From Eriocheir sinensis (lineage: Eukaryota; Arthropoda; Malacostraca; Decapoda; Varunidae), in NCBI RefSeq assembly GCF_024679095.1, contig NC_066577.1, positions 628,255 through 692,254 on the forward strand: a stretch of DNA of 64,000 nt, read 5' to 3'. Numbering within the stretch: the first letter of the stretch is position 1; every line of letters starts with the position of its first letter. The notes beneath the pieces were generated by a model. The model was not told the DNA's origin. It saw nothing but the letters and a program-made list of their open reading frames with translations, and searched no databases. Positions 61,879 to 64,000 of this stretch are shown here, piece after piece. Both the position numbers and the translations under genes were made by a program.

Positions 61879-62272
61879 TGGTTGTCTTTGGTACATGTGT
61901 TCCTCATAACAAATTATACCACACAGTGTTTGGCTGGTGTGTGTTGAGGCTTTGTTCCCTTTTTCCTTACTATGCAAGGAAGAGAAGTTGCTGCTCACCC
62001 TCAGCATCAATTCTGTTGATCAAATGCAAGAGGAATACAGAGGTGATTTTTAGGAAACCATTTCCCGGTGCTGCTCTGAAGTCATGACCATTTTCACTTC
62101 ATTTCAAAGTGCTGGCTTTGGCCCCTCATGTGGTGTTCACTGCGTAATGGTTTGCTTTCCAGGAACAGCTGCATTGCATGTTTAAACAGGAAGATGGGAT
62201 GATTAACAAAATTAAAGTACATAAGATTAATGGAAACTTTTGGATAACTTTCAAGAGCGTTTATAATTCGGG

Positions 62273-62391
<119 letters not shown>

Positions 62392-62426
62392 CCTGAATAG
62401 GTTATAGTATATGTGTACTGTTTTAG

Positions 62427-62594
62427 GGCCCTACACTGTGTGTGGAGGAAATTATCAACGGCATCCCGAGTAACGACACCAGTACCCAGCCGGTGGCCAC
62501 ACAAGCTGCACGCAAGAAGCTCTCAGCCCGCTCTTAGATGCCACCCCGGATGCCTGGTGCACCCCCTTGTACTCCTCCTGGAGAGGGCAGACAA
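62427..62594 (+). pseudogene. Importin-alpha exon (first ARM repeat region), broken
   Basis: After acceptor CTGTTTTAG it reads VEEIINGIPSNDTSTQPV and ATQAARKKLSARS, then TAG (62534-62536). The next frame continues CLVHPLVLLLERADK up to a GTGAGT donor at 62595. V-E-x-I-V-x-G followed by ATQAARK.LS and a FLER.D end is the start of the ARM array in importin-alpha (karyopherin-alpha), which carries NLS cargo with importin-beta. The stop plus frameshift and the intact splice sites suggest a decayed genomic duplicate, not a processed copy. A sequencing error cannot be excluded. Confidence 0.75.
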
Positions 62595-63196
62595 GTGAGT
62601 GTGGGCTGAGTGCTGTAACCAGAGGACAGGGTTCAGGATGTCTATTTATTCTCTTTATAAATTAAACTTTCAAGAGAGGAATATCAAATCTTCTCAAACT
62701 GAAACTGATCACTCTTTTGACATGTATTAAGGCCATAGGAGCAACAGTTGTGTTCACTTATTCATTTGTTTCGCTCTTTAGCTGCCTCCTTTATTTTATA
62801 AGTAAACTGAATTACAAAATGGTTTGTACAAATTGGCGACCATTACTGTTACGTGTAGGATTACTTCACGACGAACGTGTGGAGATGTGTGGCTGCCAAG
62901 CGCCCTGCCGCAGCCCCGCCCTACACGTTCTATACTGTTCTTTCTGACCCATTCATAAGTAATAGCAAGGTTAAGCATTCTGTGGCATCCAGCCCTGAGT
63001 TGTATCGTTCCTGCTGTGAGGGTCTCGCGTTGAAAAACGTGAAGGGGAACATGAAGTCTGAAGATGAAGAGAAAGCGGTAGAAAAGGGTGTCGCTTCTTG
63101 ATAGAATCTTCCTACTTTGTTTTTATGTTGTATGAACAAATTATTAGTCTGAAGTTTGTTCCTGCATGTAATCCACGGTGTTTGCCTCCCCAACAG
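62595..63196. other. Intron between importin-alpha-like exons; expected exon not found
   Basis: Importin-alpha normally has the FESAWALTNIASG segment between the two exons seen. No match to it was found in any frame here, so that exon is deleted or unrecognisable. Nothing else recognised. Confidence 0.45.
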
Positions 63197-63376
63197 CCTC
63201 GGATGCTGTCGTGTTGTTCGTCAAGCTGCTCCGCTCGCCGCACACCAACGTAACATGCCGAGCAAGCCGTGTGGGCGCCGGGAAACACTGCTGGCGATGG
63301 CCCCAAACTCAGAGACTTCGTCATTAAGGCTGGCATTGTACAACCTCTTTTGAAACTCATTAGACCAGACACAGAG
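63197..63376 (+). pseudogene. Importin-alpha exon (ARM 2-3 region), frameshifted
   Basis: After acceptor CTCCCCAACAG it reads DAVVLFVKLLRSPHTNV, then in a shifted frame [35 protein letters not shown] and RPDTE up to a GTAAGT donor at 63377. AEQAVWALGNIAGDG is the hallmark of importin-alpha ARM 3 (Trp and Asn line the NLS groove). The frame breaks at about 63249, where a four-base ACAT stretch is extra. Both the Trp and Asn of the groove are still encoded. Confidence 0.82.
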
Positions 63377-64000
63377 GTAAGTTCATGAGGATGATTTCTT
63401 ACATTTTATAATGGGATGCTCTACCATTCAGTGATGTATTCTTTCTTCACTTCAAAACTCAAGCACAAAGTGCAACAGTAAACTAATGTTTATAAGAGAA
63501 AGAAAAAAAAGAATAAACTGTCTTCAGTATCTTCATTCCAGTAGCATCACTGCATCATAATGAATGTATTGCTGAGTGTAGATACACAGGTCATTGTTGA
63601 GCAGACATAAAAAGGCGGCACCAGGTGGAAGGCCACAGCCACAGACGGCAGGCCAGTGCTGGTACACAATACGGTGATGGAGGCAGTTATAATGAACGCG
63701 GTTATAACTTGTTGGCTGTTGGAATATGCTTGAAGGATGTGTACCTTGAATTACAAGGAACTAATAAAGTAATGTAAAGGCTAGAGTTCAATTCTCAGGT
63801 CTGAGGACATGTATCTTAACATAAATTCCTTAGTCATTCATTCATTATTGTCTTAGAAGACACAACAAAACCCAGTGAGGTGATGCCCCACCCGGACCGC
63901 TTCCTGCATGCATCAGTTATTTGTGTTTCATACCAGTGGAAGTATTGTAGGTTAACATGGCTCGTTAATATTCACCCAGCAAAGGGTTATAAATGTGTTC
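63377..64000. other. No further exon recognised
   Basis: Likely intron or decayed sequence after the importin-alpha-like exon. No feature recognised up to the window end. Confidence 0.45.

Noticed and set aside
61960..62050. N-terminal importin-alpha exon (local DQM...KRNTE reading)
   Set aside because: Only a few residues resemble the basic importin-beta-binding region, and the frame must be shifted. Too weak to call.

Overview
The window reads as repeat-rich nuclear DNA of an arthropod, most likely a decapod crustacean. This is an inference from three things: an intron-split dpr-type (defective proboscis extension response) immunoglobulin gene, arthropod-style non-LTR retrotransposons, and an extreme load of (AG/CT)n, (GT/CA)n and (AT)n arrays. 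There is no prokaryotic operon structure, and I saw no viral gene, no CRISPR array, no rRNA and no convincing tRNA.

Layout. 1-4.7 kb is an AT-rich satellite of 45-bp monomers. Its monomers form a 720-bp higher-order unit and run in forward, inverted and forward blocks. 4.7-9.5 kb is a decayed but near full-length CR1-like LINE on the minus strand, with an ORF1 carrying an SGNH esterase and an ORF2 carrying endonuclease plus reverse transcriptase (RT). 9.5-25 kb is intergenic or intronic DNA. It holds a foldback element, a 5'-truncated Jockey-like LINE, a second LINE fragment split by a hAT-type MITE with a perfect 8-bp target duplication, another hAT MITE, long purine or pyrimidine tracts, and a CpG-rich promoter-like patch at 24.5-25.1 kb.

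From 25.8 to 53.5 kb, four plus-strand exons encode the second half of Ig1, the whole of Ig2 and the hydrophobic C-terminal tail of a Dpr-like cell-surface protein. Introns are about 5.8, 19.4 and 1.9 kb. The third exon carries a one-base deletion that breaks Ig2 just before its last strand. The large intron holds a near full-length copy of the Jockey-like LINE inserted in an unusual tandem array, a hAT MITE with target duplication, a 4-kb hAT transposon with a decayed transposase and target duplication, and another LINE fragment. A MITE family that appears to target TTAA occurs at 27.4, 28.4 and 51.5 kb. The last exon is preceded by a 53-bp minisatellite and followed by a roughly 2-kb, 27-bp minisatellite whose unit has no stop codon in any of six frames.

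56-61.5 kb is purine-rich low-complexity DNA with the 3' end of another LINE. 61.6-61.9 kb is a long-TIR MITE. 62.4-63.4 kb carries two intron-bounded, frameshifted exons of an importin-alpha (karyopherin-alpha) gene, most likely a decayed duplicate.

Limits. Homology calls rest on motif recognition by eye. No alignment or search was run. Element edges without target duplications are approximate. Most long open frames in this window are artefacts of simple repeats.
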